NCBI GenBank assembly: GCA_949494735.1
Contig: CATABD010000009.1
Coordinates: 1 to 51,310, forward strand
Source of the DNA: an uncultured Oscillospiraceae bacterium
GTDB taxonomy: Bacteria > Bacillota > Clostridia > Oscillospirales > Oscillospiraceae
Direction: 5' to 3'
Length of the DNA: 51,310 bases
Position 1 is the stretch's first letter. Each line of letters starts with the position of its first letter. Made by a program: the position numbers and the translations under genes. The notes under the pieces were generated by a model. The model saw nothing but the letters and a program-made list of their open reading frames with translations. It did no database searches and was not told the DNA's origin. Positions 1-8,396 of the stretch are shown piece after piece.

Positions 1-13
1 CGGCGTGGGCCTG

Positions 14-37
14 GCCCCGCCCGCGGGCGGGGCTTTT
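14..37 (+). terminator. Rho-independent terminator of an upstream gene
   Basis: A perfect GC-only hairpin has arms GCCCCGCCC (14-22) and GGGCGGGGC (25-33), followed by TTTT. It would end a plus-strand transcript from a gene left of the window. No coding sequence is visible between here and 155. Confidence 0.7.
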
Positions 38-155
38 CCGAGCGGTATCCAGATAATTTGCCGGACAGTTTATGTTGTGTATCAATTTACACACTGTTTC
101 TCCAAAAGAAAAGGCCCGATGCGTATGAACATACACATCGGGCGGCTCCTGCCCA

Positions 156-452
156 TTATTCATCTTGCAATGCCCGCAAAAAATCAAGAACACCTGCATC
201 ATTAACAACGTCAGGTTCTTCCACTGTCTCTGTTGATCGTTGCAGCGAAACGTGCCTTAATTCCTCTTGAAGCACTTTACGGAGCGTATCTTCCAAGGTC
301 TTTTGTTCATGAAAACCACAGATTGCCTCGCAGACAGCGCTGGTCTTATTTTTTTCCTGAGTGAGGATTTCCCATGCCTCCCGCTGCCTGGGATTGTCCA
401 GTGACAGAACAATATGGAGACGGCGTTTTCGGCCGCTGCGTTCAGTTTTCAT
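156..452 (-). CDS. ParR-like small DNA-binding partition protein
   Basis: A 98-residue basic protein. The N-terminal part (RKRRLHIVLSLDNPRQREAWEIL) resembles plasmid ParR-type ribbon-helix-helix centromere binders: a beta-strand, then 'DNP..REAWE', then a helix ending 'AVCEAI'. The C-terminal half is acidic and probably binds a partner. The open frame extends upstream inside the ParB-like gene, but the Met at 452 is the natural start because it overlaps the end of that gene by 11 bp, which indicates translational coupling. Function is inferred from the N-terminal pattern and from the ParB-like neighbour. No ParM or ParA ATPase is visible in the window, which is unusual for a partition locus, so a regulator of the ParB-like protein is an alternative. 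Confidence 0.5.
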   Translation of the reverse strand: MKTERSGRKRRLHIVLSLDNPRQREAWEILTQEKNKTSAVCEAICGFHEQKTLEDTLRKVLQEELRHVSLQRSTETVEEPDVVNDAGVLDFLRALQDE

Positions 453-1353
453 CCAAACACACCTCTGACTGCCGATTTCTACACAAAATTTCATCTTTGA
501 GTAAATCTCCAATAACCTGAAACGTCCGGGCAAGTTCATAGGACTCCTGCACAGAGTCCTCAATTTCATCCCGCTTCATGCGGGTACACTCCACCCAACA
601 GCGCACATTTTCCAAAGTTGGTGTCAAAATGACAGCTTTTTCATAGGCTTTGCAGAACTGTGCTGCAATTTTGTGTCTACGATTAGCTTCCATATCCAGC
701 TGGTCAATTTCCCGCACAGCCGACAGCATCTCGGCGGCGGCAGAATCCTGTTCCTCCGGCGGCAGTTGCTGGACAGCTTTTAGGATTTTCCACCCCCGGT
801 TGATAGACACTTCTTTGTTTCCCAGAGCCTCTTTCAGAGACAAGGGAGCACTTTCGGCTAGTTGCGCAATCCTGCCCATAGCCTGTTCCCCAATGCCAAC
901 GATCTGGGCGATTTCCTTGCGGGTGTCTGTGGGGCAGTAACTTTTCGGTGAATTCACCGAAAGGTCGGTGCGGCTCCCCTGGTTTGCCCTTGCCCTGGCT
1001 TCAATCTCCGATTTCAGCTTTAGTGCGATCTGACCTAATTCCCAGAGGGACAAATTCCTGCGGCCTCGCTGGGTGTTCAGCGCCCACTGCTTGGCTTCAA
1101 GCGGATCGGCAAATGAAAACACCAACATTTTAAACGGCAAACTGTGTTTTTCACAGATACGGAACCGGTTATGTCCATCTACAATATCCATATCCTCGTT
1201 GACAATAATAGGGTTGTAACAGCCATTTTCCAGAATATCCTCTTCTAATGCAGAAAACTGCTCCGCACTCAACGGTGGGAGCAGTTGTTCCATCTCCGGC
1301 AGGACGACAGGCGTCCGTTCAGAACTGTTGTATTCAACTTTTTTGTTTTGCAA
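442..1353 (-). CDS. ParB/Spo0J-family protein (ParB N-terminal domain)
   Basis: A protein of about 303 residues. The ParB/Srx-like fold is recognisable from 'LEEDILENGCYNPIIV' through 'DIVDGHNRFRIC', where the DGHNR motif takes the place of the GxRR box of chromosomal ParB. A helix-turn-helix-like stretch follows (KEIAQIVGIGEQAMGRI). I chose TTG at 1353 because GAAAGGA lies 8 nt upstream; the frame itself opens at 1410 without a ribosome site. DGHNR-type ParB proteins are common on mobile elements and may act as CTP switches or regulators rather than as segregation proteins. The gene is expressed from a consensus promoter about 300 bp upstream and is coupled to the ParR-like gene. The C-terminal third is helical and not assigned. 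Confidence 0.75.
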   Translation of the reverse strand: MQNKKVEYNSSERTPVVLPEMEQLLPPLSAEQFSALEEDILENGCYNPIIVNEDMDIVDGHNRFRICEKHSLPFKMLVFSFADPLEAKQWALNTQRGRRNLSLWELGQIALKLKSEIEARARANQGSRTDLSVNSPKSYCPTDTRKEIAQIVGIGEQAMGRIAQLAESAPLSLKEALGNKEVSINRGWKILKAVQQLPPEEQDSAAAEMLSAVREIDQLDMEANRRHKIAAQFCKAYEKAVILTPTLENVRCWVECTRMKRDEIEDSVQESYELARTFQVIGDLLKDEILCRNRQSEVCLDEN

Positions 1354-1727
1354 GTCACCATTCCTTTCAGTTTGTTTTGAGCTTCTGCTGAGATTTGCCG
1401 TTCTACCCAATCCGGTTCCTGACAGGCAACCCTGCTCGGCGCTGTGTCGTATGGCTTCTCTTGGCCCGCTCTCTCAAACTGAAATCATGGCAGGCTTCCC
1501 CGAAAAAGTATCCGATTGGACGGTCATTTACTTTTGCCCCAGACATAAAAGTGCCTGGAGTACAGCGATAGGCCTGTAAATGATATCCAATCTCTTTCGA
1601 GAAAGCCCATACGAACAAAACAAGACAATAATTTCTAATAATATCGCCGTAAATTAAGTATAACATCTACGGAAAATTTTGTCAAGAATATTCTTTGTGG
1701 CACTATTCGATAATATTAAACATATAT
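1354..1727 (-). other. Long leader region of the parB-like operon
   Basis: About 370 bp without a convincing gene. The consensus promoter at 1657-1685 reads toward the ParB-like gene and would give a leader of about 300 nt. An open frame at 1403-1546 (47 residues from an internal Met) has no good ribosome site, and I do not call it a gene. The segment 1420-1570 could be a regulatory RNA, but I found no clear stem. Confidence 0.35.
1657..1685 (-). promoter_or_regulatory. Consensus sigma-A promoter for the parB-like operon
   Basis: On the minus strand there is a perfect TTGACA (1685-1680), a 17-nt spacer and TATACT (1662-1657). It points at the ParB-like gene. Confidence 0.75.
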
Positions 1728-2258
1728 TTAATCATCTTGATTAGTAGATAACGCATTTTTCAACAATGCGAGAATATTATTAATGCGATTATCTTCGTGA
1801 GTGTCAGCGATTTCGTCTTGTGTCCTAAGAACTAACTGCTGATACAAAAATTCTGTTCCGCCCCGGACGTAAGAGTTGAACAGCTCCATATTTGCTTCAT
1901 ACTCTTCTTTGGACTCCGGATTACGGAATGCACTTTCAATTCTTTGTTCAGCATTTAATCCACGGCTGTCATCCAGCAATAAGATTAATTTCATAATCGG
2001 TATGAGCGTTTGATGCAATGTAGCAATCTGAGTTAACTGTACTGTACGCTTTTTGGGATCTTCCGTGCTTTCTGCCGGAAGGCGACGATGTATCCTAAGG
2101 CCTATAACTGCTGCTATCGCATAGAGATCAACAAGTCTCGCAAAGTAGGAGTCATTAATTTGATTTTGTGTCCACATCTTTTCGATATATTCGCGCAGAG
2201 AACCAGTAAAATAGAAATCAGACATTTTGAAATATTCATAAACTCTTGTTTCTGGCAT
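1728..2258 (-). CDS. Hypothetical protein, helical
   Basis: A 176-residue protein that I do not recognise. It looks like a fully helical soluble protein: alternating amphipathic segments, no signal peptide, a Leu/Ile-rich middle (IPIMKLILLLDD) and an acidic C-terminus. The Met at 2258 is preceded by GGTGAG; a GTG one codon upstream is equally possible. The coding strand is more AT-rich than the recombinase genes to its right. It stands alone, between the parB-like operon and the remains of a tyrosine-integrase element, as accessory or anti-mobile-element genes often do. No function is proposed. Confidence 0.6.
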   Translation of the reverse strand: MPETRVYEYFKMSDFYFTGSLREYIEKMWTQNQINDSYFARLVDLYAIAAVIGLRIHRRLPAESTEDPKKRTVQLTQIATLHQTLIPIMKLILLLDDSRGLNAEQRIESAFRNPESKEEYEANMELFNSYVRGGTEFLYQQLVLRTQDEIADTHEDNRINNILALLKNALSTNQDD

Positions 2259-2317
2259 CACATCTCACCATCCTTCATCAGCGAAGAACTAGCTGACCTA
2301 CCGGCGTACATATCCGG

Positions 2318-2737
2318 TTGACCCGTGAGGACTTTGTCAGCGAGGAAGAATTTCTCCGCTGGAAGGTCTGGTCCGACGGCGACTACTACGACACCGAAAA
2401 AGACGGGCGCGGCTTCTATGACAACGGTATCCCCCTGGACCCCCGTGTGGACAAGCTGGGAGCGGTCCCTTCCGTCGAGGCGGACATCCTCACTATGTTG
2501 GACGCTGCCGAGGCCAGCGCGGAGCAGGCCCGGAGGACCACCGACTTGATCGAGCAAATCAAGAACTGCCTGACCGGAACGCAGTACCGCCGTCTGTGGA
2601 TGCTCTACGCCCGGAAAATGAACGTGACCGCCATTGCCAAGGCGGAGGGCATCTCAAAAGCGAGTGCATCCAGGTCCATCAGCGCCGCGCTGAAAAATAT
2701 TTCTGCTTTTTTCCCGGAAGGGGGCGAAAATAGGTAA
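2318..2737 (+). CDS. Sigma-70 region 4-like protein, 5' end doubtful
   Basis: A 139-residue acidic protein of the type that precedes excisionase and integrase genes in Firmicute elements. The C-terminal 60 residues form a sigma region-4-like helix-turn-helix (QYRRLWMLYARK, then TAIAKAEGISKASASRSI). The only available start is TTG at 2318, with no ribosome site, and an in-frame stop lies at 2294. Homologues I remember have a short extra N-terminus before 'TREDF', so the 5' end may have been lost at a recombination junction. It probably regulated the excision genes downstream. The domain call is fairly sure; that the gene is intact is not. Confidence 0.6.
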   Translation: MTREDFVSEEEFLRWKVWSDGDYYDTEKDGRGFYDNGIPLDPRVDKLGAVPSVEADILTMLDAAEASAEQARRTTDLIEQIKNCLTGTQYRRLWMLYARKMNVTAIAKAEGISKASASRSISAALKNISAFFPEGGENR

Positions 2738-3224
2738 CAAACACCCCTCTTTTTTGTGTTAGGTGAAAGGTGCGTTTCCCCCTATCACCTTCACGAACCT
2801 TAAAAATTGAATACACGGTATTGCAGGCACAAAATCCATGTGAACAGCGGTAAAAGGTGCGCCGCCAAGACACCAGCTTTAGGAGGTGAATGGACAAGCT
2901 GGCCGAGCGATCTACACACACTTTCAACCGGCTCTGGCAGGCCGGGACGCGACGACAGCATGGAGGACAATGAGACTTGCTCACGCCCGCTCACAGACTT
3001 GAAGCGGAACCCTGCGGCGCACGTTCAGAACGACGCTGTGGAGTTATGACAGCTGTGCCAACAGCGGCCTGCAATATCCCCCTCGCCGGGGGCGCGTGGC
3101 AAATACGGCGAGTTTGAAAGCAGCTAAAACCGAATCAGCCGCGCCGGAATACCGCCCGCCTTATGTTATGCGGACACAGCATTTTCCGGCGCGGCTGTCC
3201 TGTTTCAAAGGAGGATACAGGACT
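2738..3224 (+). other. Intergenic region before the excisionase
   Basis: About 490 bp with no large gene. It holds a T-rich hairpin just after the sigma-like gene (around 2760-2790, AGGTGA paired with TCACCT), a possible 27-codon frame at 2890-2973 (start MDKLAERSTH) whose AGGAGGTGA abuts the ATG, and the inverted repeat at 3136-3197. The tiny frame could be a leader peptide; evidence is weak. Confidence 0.35.
3136..3197. repeat. 14-bp perfect inverted repeat upstream of the excisionase
   Basis: The arms are CAGCCGCGCCGGAA (3136-3149) and TTCCGGCGCGGCTG (3184-3197), with a 34-nt loop, ending 28 bp before the excisionase start. It could be an RNA stem or a paired protein-binding site. The same GCCGCGCCGG core recurs in an inverted repeat at 12403-12452 ahead of the second ParB-like gene. 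Confidence 0.55.
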
Positions 3225-3497
3225 ATGCGTAATGCGATCATTCAGCTGCCGAACAGCGGGTGCGCCCCGGCTGTGCAGTCCCTTGGGGCTGGGAAACTCG
3301 GCATGACGATAGACGAGGCCGCCGACTGTACCGGCATTGGCCGGAACACCCTTCGGAAGCTGGTCTCCTGGGGAAAAATCCCCGTCCTGCGGATCGGGCG
3401 CAAGACCATCATCCGCGTCGATGTCATCAGCGCCTTTATGGAGATCAACCAGGGGTGCGATTTGCTGGACTGCGCCCAGGTGCAGCAAGTGACCTGA
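3225..3497 (+). CDS. xis: Excisionase-family DNA-binding protein
   Basis: A 90-residue protein. A MerR/Xis-type winged helix spans about residues 25-75: 'MTIDEAADCTGIGRNTLRKLV', then the wing 'IPVLRIGRKTIIRVD'. The family bends DNA at attachment sites and directs tyrosine integrases toward excision. The Met at 3225 was chosen because AAAGGAGG (3207-3214) sits 10 nt upstream; the open frame extends further back without a ribosome site. The integrase follows 105 bp downstream behind its own promoter. Because that integrase is truncated, the excisionase is probably functionally orphaned unless an intact integrase acts in trans. Confidence 0.8.
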   Translation: MRNAIIQLPNSGCAPAVQSLGAGKLGMTIDEAADCTGIGRNTLRKLVSWGKIPVLRIGRKTIIRVDVISAFMEINQGCDLLDCAQVQQVT

Positions 3498-3519
3498 CTT
3501 GAATATACGGACGGCATGT

Positions 3520-3548
3520 TTGCAACGGCTGTGGCTCTCTGTTATAAT
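3520..3548 (+). promoter_or_regulatory. Promoter of the tyrosine integrase
   Basis: TTGCAA (3520-3525), a 17-nt spacer and a perfect TATAAT (3543-3548). It lies about 54 bp before the integrase start. Confidence 0.7.
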
Positions 3549-3601
3549 GTGACCATCACATCACGACAGCGACCTTTGCCGCCATCGAAAGGAGTACAGC
3601 T

Positions 3602-4768
3602 ATGGCAAAAGGTTCTGTTAGAAGAAAGGGAAAGAAGTGGTACTACCGCTTTTACGTCGAGGACGCCAGCGGCAACCGCATCCAGAAGGAGTTTCCCGGA
3701 ACGGAGAGCAAAAGCGAAACGGAGTCCCTGCTCCGCAAGGCGATGGAGGACTACGAGACCAAGATGTTTCTCGCGGAGGCCAAGAACATCACCCTGGGCG
3801 ATATGCTGGACATGTGGGTGGAGGAGGACTTAAAGCCCGGCTCTCTGAGCAACGGAACGGTCATGGCCTATCAGTCCGCCGTCAGCCGGATCAAGCAGCA
3901 TCCCATCGGCAAGCGCAAGCTGAAAACTGTCACCGCTGACCATCTGCAAGCCTATATGGACCTGTTGAGCTTCGGCGGCACGAATCCTGACGGCACACCG
4001 GCAAAGGCGCTGAGTGTTGGGTACATCCGTCTGTACTCTGCCGTCCTTCACAATTCCTTCCGCTTCGCGGTCTTTCCCAAGCGCCTGATTACCTTCAATC
4101 CCATGCAGTATGTGGTCCGCCGGTCCAAGGGCGATGACTACGACCTGTTTGAGAGCGGGGCCGATCAGGAGGGCGCGGTTCCTACCATCACCCATGAGCA
4201 GTATCAAAGCCTGACCGATTTCCTAAAAGCCAAAAACAACCCCGCGCTTCTCCCCATCCAGATCGCCTATTACACCGGGCTGCGGATTGGCGAGGTCTGT
4301 GCGCTGACATGGCAGGACATTGATCTGAAAGAACAGTGTCTGACGGTCCGCCGCATTATGCGCTACAACGGGACGCGGCACAAGCTGGAAGTCGGGGCCA
4401 CCAAGCGAAAGAAAATCCGAACCGTGGACTTCTGCAACACCCTGGCGGATATTCTCCAGCAGGCGAAGCGGGAGCAGGCTCGGAACAGTCTGAAATATGG
4501 GGCGCTTTACCGGCTCAACTACTGTAAAGAGGTCAAGGAAAAGAACCGCACCTATTACGAGGTCTACATGCTGCCCAGGACGGAGGCCACGCCGGAGACG
4601 GATAAATACCTGTCCTTTGTGTGCCTCCGGCCTGACGGGGCCATCGAAACGCCCAGCACCGTCGGCCTCATGTGCCGGAGGGCAAAGGAGAAGGTCCCCG
4701 GTCTGGAGGACTTCCATTTCCACATGCTGCGCCACCCAAATGTCAAGCCCAAGACAAAAAGTTTTTGA
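3602..4768 (+). CDS. Tyrosine integrase, C-terminally truncated
   Basis: A 388-residue reading frame. It has an N-terminal AP2-like arm-binding region (KGSVRRKGKKWYYRFYVED), a SAM-like core-binding domain (about 65-160) and the catalytic domain with the first Arg in 'YYTGLRIGEVCALTW'. The HxxR box is reached at 'HFHMLRH' (about residue 377), and the frame then turns into unrelated sequence (PNVKPKTKSF) and stops. The second half of the active site, with the H/W box and the nucleophilic Tyr, is missing, so the enzyme cannot work. AAAGGAG precedes the ATG. The break lies next to the serine-recombinase operon, which suggests that another element inserted here. The missing 3' end is not elsewhere in the window. 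Confidence 0.85.
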   Translation: MAKGSVRRKGKKWYYRFYVEDASGNRIQKEFPGTESKSETESLLRKAMEDYETKMFLAEAKNITLGDMLDMWVEEDLKPGSLSNGTVMAYQSAVSRIKQHPIGKRKLKTVTADHLQAYMDLLSFGGTNPDGTPAKALSVGYIRLYSAVLHNSFRFAVFPKRLITFNPMQYVVRRSKGDDYDLFESGADQEGAVPTITHEQYQSLTDFLKAKNNPALLPIQIAYYTGLRIGEVCALTWQDIDLKEQCLTVRRIMRYNGTRHKLEVGATKRKKIRTVDFCNTLADILQQAKREQARNSLKYGALYRLNYCKEVKEKNRTYYEVYMLPRTEATPETDKYLSFVCLRPDGAIETPSTVGLMCRRAKEKVPGLEDFHFHMLRHPNVKPKTKSF

Positions 4769-4823
4769 GGTTTTTTAGAAATTTTTTCATGGTCGCACTT
4801 CACGCTCCCACCTGGGGCGTTTT
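4733..4823. other. Probable left junction of the serine-recombinase element
   Basis: The integrase family similarity ends at about 4735, directly after the HMLRH codons. The following 85 bp are AT-rich and unlike integrase, and end at the recombinase operon. By analogy with large-serine-recombinase elements, attL should lie here. The exact core cannot be set without the other end. Confidence 0.45.
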
Positions 4824-4826
4824 TTA
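4802..4826 (+). terminator. Rho-independent terminator
   Basis: The stem ACGCTCC (4802-4808) pairs with GGGGCGT (4814-4820) through one G-T pair, with the loop CACCT and then TTTTTT. It would terminate plus-strand transcription from the broken integrase. Confidence 0.6.
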
Positions 4827-5204
4827 TTGCTCGATTATCTTACGGAGCATAGCGGCAACGCTCAAATCCACTTCGCCGCTGTTGGCCGTATGGACGCTGA
4901 CATTGAGATCACGAAGCAGATACCAGTATTGCAAGGTCCTGTCCAAATCTCGGCCCAGGCAAGAGAGGTCACAGACCAGCAGAATGTCAACATCTCCATC
5001 CACCGCCCCATTGCGAAACTCCAGCAGACCGGGGCGGTGGCCGAATTTCAGCCCGCTTGCTATATCGCTGGAAGTGCCAACGACTTCAAAGCCATGCTCC
5101 TTTGCGTAGGCTCCCAGCCTGTTCCGTTGTGCCGAAAGGATCGACGCGCTGTCCGGCCCGTTGTGCGCCACACGGCAGTAAATCCACGCCTTTTTCTGTC
5201 CCAT
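4824..5204 (-). CDS. Resolvase-domain protein with dead active site
   Basis: A 126-residue protein that is only a serine-recombinase N-terminal domain. The fold signature is clear (AWIYCRVAHNG, SAQRNRLGAYAKEHGFEVV, LSCLGRDLDR), but the catalytic Ser of the 'RVS' box is Ala, and the conserved Asp-Arg of the 'DRLGR' box has become Ser-Cys. It should not cleave DNA. It is the last gene of the recombinase operon; its ATG overlaps the stop of the preceding gene (TGATG) and GGAGGC lies upstream. It has no HTH or zinc-ribbon domain. A structural partner or directionality factor for the active recombinases is a plausible role, which is inference. Degeneration is the alternative, although the intact frame and the coupling argue against it. 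Confidence 0.75.
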   Translation of the reverse strand: MGQKKAWIYCRVAHNGPDSASILSAQRNRLGAYAKEHGFEVVGTSSDIASGLKFGHRPGLLEFRNGAVDGDVDILLVCDLSCLGRDLDRTLQYWYLLRDLNVSVHTANSGEVDLSVAAMLRKIIEQ

Positions 5205-6754
5205 CACGCTGCCTCCATGCAGAAGTCTTTCATCCTCCAGACGATCTCCACCTGATTATTCGGATAGACATATACCCGTTCAATCAGCGTGTCAGCCAGC
5301 CCAGCCGTCAGGCCACCAGCCCCCACTACCTCCTGCGCCAGCTCAGCCCTGGCGCGTTTCGCTTTTTCGTCCATCTCCATCTGCGAGGTCTGCGCCCGCA
5401 AATTGGAGTGGATCTCCCGCAGCCGGTCAAGCTCACTGTCAACAGCGGCCTTTTGGATTTTATAATCCTCCATGGTGATCTGCTTCAAAATGAACCGCTC
5501 ATACAGTGCCCGCTTCTGATCCAGACAGCGATTGATCTGCTTGTCATACTCGGCCTGTTCCGCAAGCTGAACATCCAGCATCCCGGCGTTGGAGAGGTCA
5601 GCCACATTCAAAATGACCTGCGCCTGTTTGGAAAGGATTTCGTACAGCGCCTTTTCCAGCTCCGCTTCCATAACCGTCATGCCATGGCAGGGGGCAGACT
5701 TATCCACCTTGCTGTGCCGACACAGGAAGTAGTGGTTTTTATTTGCCGTCCGGGGCATAGCGTGGCGGCAGCAGCCACAGAACACTTTGTTCCGCAAGGG
5801 GTAGGTGTTGGCGTTCTTCTTAGGTGCCTTAAACCTGGGCCGCTGGGCCTGCACCTGATCGAACAATTCTTTGCTGATGATTGCCTGATGATGGTCAGGA
5901 ATTTTGATCCACTGGCTCTCATCCTTCATCCGAACCCGGTGCCCGCCTACCTCCGTCACTTCCCGCTTGCCCATGATATAGGTGCCGGTGTAGCGTTCAT
6001 CGTCCAGAATACGGATCACCGAGGCTGTGGACCATATTCCACAGCACCGAGAAATATCGTGACCATGGAAGCCATGGGCCGCTTTGTACTCGGCAGGGGT
6101 GGGGATGTGGCGCTCAAACAGGGCCTTGACAATCTCGTTCGGAGTGCGCCCATCCCGTGCCAATTCAAAGATCATCTGAACAATGGGGGCGGTTTCCTCA
6201 TTCGGCTCCATGCGGCCATTTGCGCCTTTTCGGTAGCCGTAGGGACAGGTCTTGCTCTGATACTCGCCCCGCCGGAACTTCACATATTTGGCGCTTTTGT
6301 ATTTGATGGACAGGTCCCGGCTGTAAAACTCGCTGACCAGATACTTGAACGCCACATTGATGCCGCCCGTGTCGCCGTGGAGAGTGTCGCTGTCAAAATT
6401 GTCGTTGATGGAGATGAATCGGACACCGTACAAAGGGAAAACCATTTCCATAAAGTATCCAACTTCAATGCTGTTGCGCCCGAACCGGGTGAAGTCCTTC
6501 ACAACGATGCAGTTGATTTTGCCCTCCCGTATCTGGTCAAGCAATTCCTGGACGGCGGGCCGCTCGAAGTTGGTCCCGCTGTACCCGTTGTCGATGAACT
6601 CCAAGACCTCTACATTCTTAAGGCCCTCCATAGCATCAACGTATTGGTGGAGCGCGTTTTTCTGGTTCTCAATGCTGAAACTGCCCACCTTGCTGTCCTC
6701 GGTGGAGAGCCGGATATAGAGGGCGATCACATAGGGAATCAGACCGCTACTCAT
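5204..6754 (-). CDS. Large serine recombinase 1
   Basis: A 516-residue large serine recombinase. The resolvase catalytic domain (about 8-155) has the nucleophilic Ser in 'YIRLSTEDS' and the Arg box 'FTRFGRN'. It is followed by the recombinase domain (about 170-280), a zinc ribbon (FCGCC...FLCRH) and a C-terminal coiled coil (about 400-490). Such enzymes integrate and excise elements at short att sites without a homologous core. The start overlaps the previous recombinase by 8 bp and has GGAGGTG upstream. Three non-identical paralogues are encoded in a row, so excision may need a heteromer or each may act on different sites. Confidence 0.9.
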   Translation of the reverse strand: MSSGLIPYVIALYIRLSTEDSKVGSFSIENQKNALHQYVDAMEGLKNVEVLEFIDNGYSGTNFERPAVQELLDQIREGKINCIVVKDFTRFGRNSIEVGYFMEMVFPLYGVRFISINDNFDSDTLHGDTGGINVAFKYLVSEFYSRDLSIKYKSAKYVKFRRGEYQSKTCPYGYRKGANGRMEPNEETAPIVQMIFELARDGRTPNEIVKALFERHIPTPAEYKAAHGFHGHDISRCCGIWSTASVIRILDDERYTGTYIMGKREVTEVGGHRVRMKDESQWIKIPDHHQAIISKELFDQVQAQRPRFKAPKKNANTYPLRNKVFCGCCRHAMPRTANKNHYFLCRHSKVDKSAPCHGMTVMEAELEKALYEILSKQAQVILNVADLSNAGMLDVQLAEQAEYDKQINRCLDQKRALYERFILKQITMEDYKIQKAAVDSELDRLREIHSNLRAQTSQMEMDEKAKRARAELAQEVVGAGGLTAGLADTLIERVYVYPNNQVEIVWRMKDFCMEAA

Positions 6755-8396
6755 TTCCCAACACCTCCATCACACGGTCAAAGCCGCTTTCAAAGGCAAA
6801 GTCGATGGAAACATCCTCCGGGCCGTTCACCGTGACCCGCCCAATCAGTTGATTTACCAGCCGGGCGGAGAGAGCCGTGTCCTTGTCTACCGCCGCCAGC
6901 TTGTCGGCCATGCTGGTGTACCGTGCCACCTGCCGCTCCAATTCGGATTGCCAGGTCTGAAGCTGCTGAACACGCTCCACCGCACCGCAGATTTTCTGAC
7001 TGTAATCTTCCTGCATTTCCAGGTACTCCGCCCTAGTGAGGATTCCTTTGACGAAACTCTCATAGAGGCCAGCGCGGAGAGCCTTGTATTTCTGCATCTC
7101 CCGCCCCAGCTCGACAATCTTCTGATCCACCTGGGCCTTCTGCGCGGCAATCTTGCCGTCACAATGTTTCAACCGCAGGGCTTCTCCCATCACGATCTCC
7201 GCTTTCTGCCGGATGATGGTCAGAATCATATCAAACAATTCCGGCTCCGGCAGGCGGTGAACGCCGCCGGTACAAGACCCCTCCCCCATGCGGTCATTGG
7301 AAATACAGCGGTAGAAGTAATGCCCGTGACTTCTCTGCCGATGAAGGTTCTTGCCACAGTGGGCGCAGAACACACGCCCCCGCAGAATATTCTCGCTGTA
7401 AGGGACTTTCATGGTCCTGGTGTATTTTGCCGCCATCTGTTCCCGGACAGCCTGGGCCTTTGCAAATACCTCCCGGCTGACCAGCGGTTCATGGGTGTTG
7501 CGTACCACGATCCAGTCCTCCGGCTTGGTAACAACCTGCTTATGACCGATATTGGTGTGTTTGCCCTGTACCATATCGCCGGTGTAGACCTGATCCGCCA
7601 GAATCTTCCCCACGGTCCAGGTCTGCCACTTGCCGCTGCCAGCCAGTTTGTTGTCATAGCTGAACAGGCCGCAGGAAGCATGATAGTAGCCAGGGGTCAT
7701 AACGCCGCTCTCGTTCAGCCGTTTCACGATCACGTTCAGCGCAACGCCGTCAAGCGTCCACTGGAAAATCTGCCGGACAATAGGGGCCGTGTCCTCGTTG
7801 ACCAGCAGGCGGTGGCAGTTGTCCGGGGCCTTCCGGTAGCCATAGGGTGGACGCGCCCCCACAAACTCCCCGTTCCGCATGGCCTGATTCTGCTGTGCCC
7901 GAACCTTCTTGCTGATGTCGGCGGCGTAAGCCTCGTTAATCATATTTTTCAAGGGCACAATCAGGTGATTGCCGCTGTTTTCTGAATCCTCACTGTCAAA
8001 TTGGTCGTTGACAGCGATAAACCGTACACCATGGAGAGGAAAATACTTTTCGATATAGTACCCGGTGTCGATGGTGTTCCGGCCCAGCCGGGAGAGGTCC
8101 TTTACCACGATGCAGTTGATTTTCCCGGTCTCAATGTCGCCTAACATCCGCTGAAAGGCTTCCCGCTCAAAGGTTCGGCCCGTTGTACCGTTGTCGGTGT
8201 AGATCTCCGTAATCTCAATATCCGGGCACAAAGCGATATACGCCTCCATGATCTGCCGCTGTGTTTCCAGCGAATCGCCCTTTTTGCCGTTGAACTCCAC
8301 CGACAGCCGGATATAGAGCGCCGCCTGCCAGATTTTCATGGCAGCTTTTTTCGGTGTTGCCAAAGCGGTAGTGTCCTTCCTGCTTTTCCGTGCCAT
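6747..8396 (-). CDS. Large serine recombinase 2
   Basis: A 549-residue large serine recombinase. The catalytic Ser is in 'YIRLSVEFN' and the Arg box is 'LSRLGRNT'. The zinc ribbon has 'FCAHCGKNL' and 'YRCISND', and the long C-terminal coiled coil is typical of the family. It has a 20-residue basic N-terminal extension before the catalytic domain. ATG directly follows the stop codon of recombinase 3, and GGAGGCGG overlaps that end, so translation is coupled. All catalytic residues look intact. Confidence 0.9.
   Translation of the reverse strand: MARKSRKDTTALATPKKAAMKIWQAALYIRLSVEFNGKKGDSLETQRQIMEAYIALCPDIEITEIYTDNGTTGRTFEREAFQRMLGDIETGKINCIVVKDLSRLGRNTIDTGYYIEKYFPLHGVRFIAVNDQFDSEDSENSGNHLIVPLKNMINEAYAADISKKVRAQQNQAMRNGEFVGARPPYGYRKAPDNCHRLLVNEDTAPIVRQIFQWTLDGVALNVIVKRLNESGVMTPGYYHASCGLFSYDNKLAGSGKWQTWTVGKILADQVYTGDMVQGKHTNIGHKQVVTKPEDWIVVRNTHEPLVSREVFAKAQAVREQMAAKYTRTMKVPYSENILRGRVFCAHCGKNLHRQRSHGHYFYRCISNDRMGEGSCTGGVHRLPEPELFDMILTIIRQKAEIVMGEALRLKHCDGKIAAQKAQVDQKIVELGREMQKYKALRAGLYESFVKGILTRAEYLEMQEDYSQKICGAVERVQQLQTWQSELERQVARYTSMADKLAAVDKDTALSARLVNQLIGRVTVNGPEDVSIDFAFESGFDRVMEVLGNE

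Noticed and set aside
1403-1666. 87-codon frame in the leader of the parB-like gene
   Set aside because: No ribosome site and biased, low-quality translation; described as leader instead.
5057-6835. 592-codon plus-strand open frame opposite large serine recombinase 1
   Set aside because: It is the complement of a well-conserved recombinase gene; no domain, ribosome site or promoter supports it.
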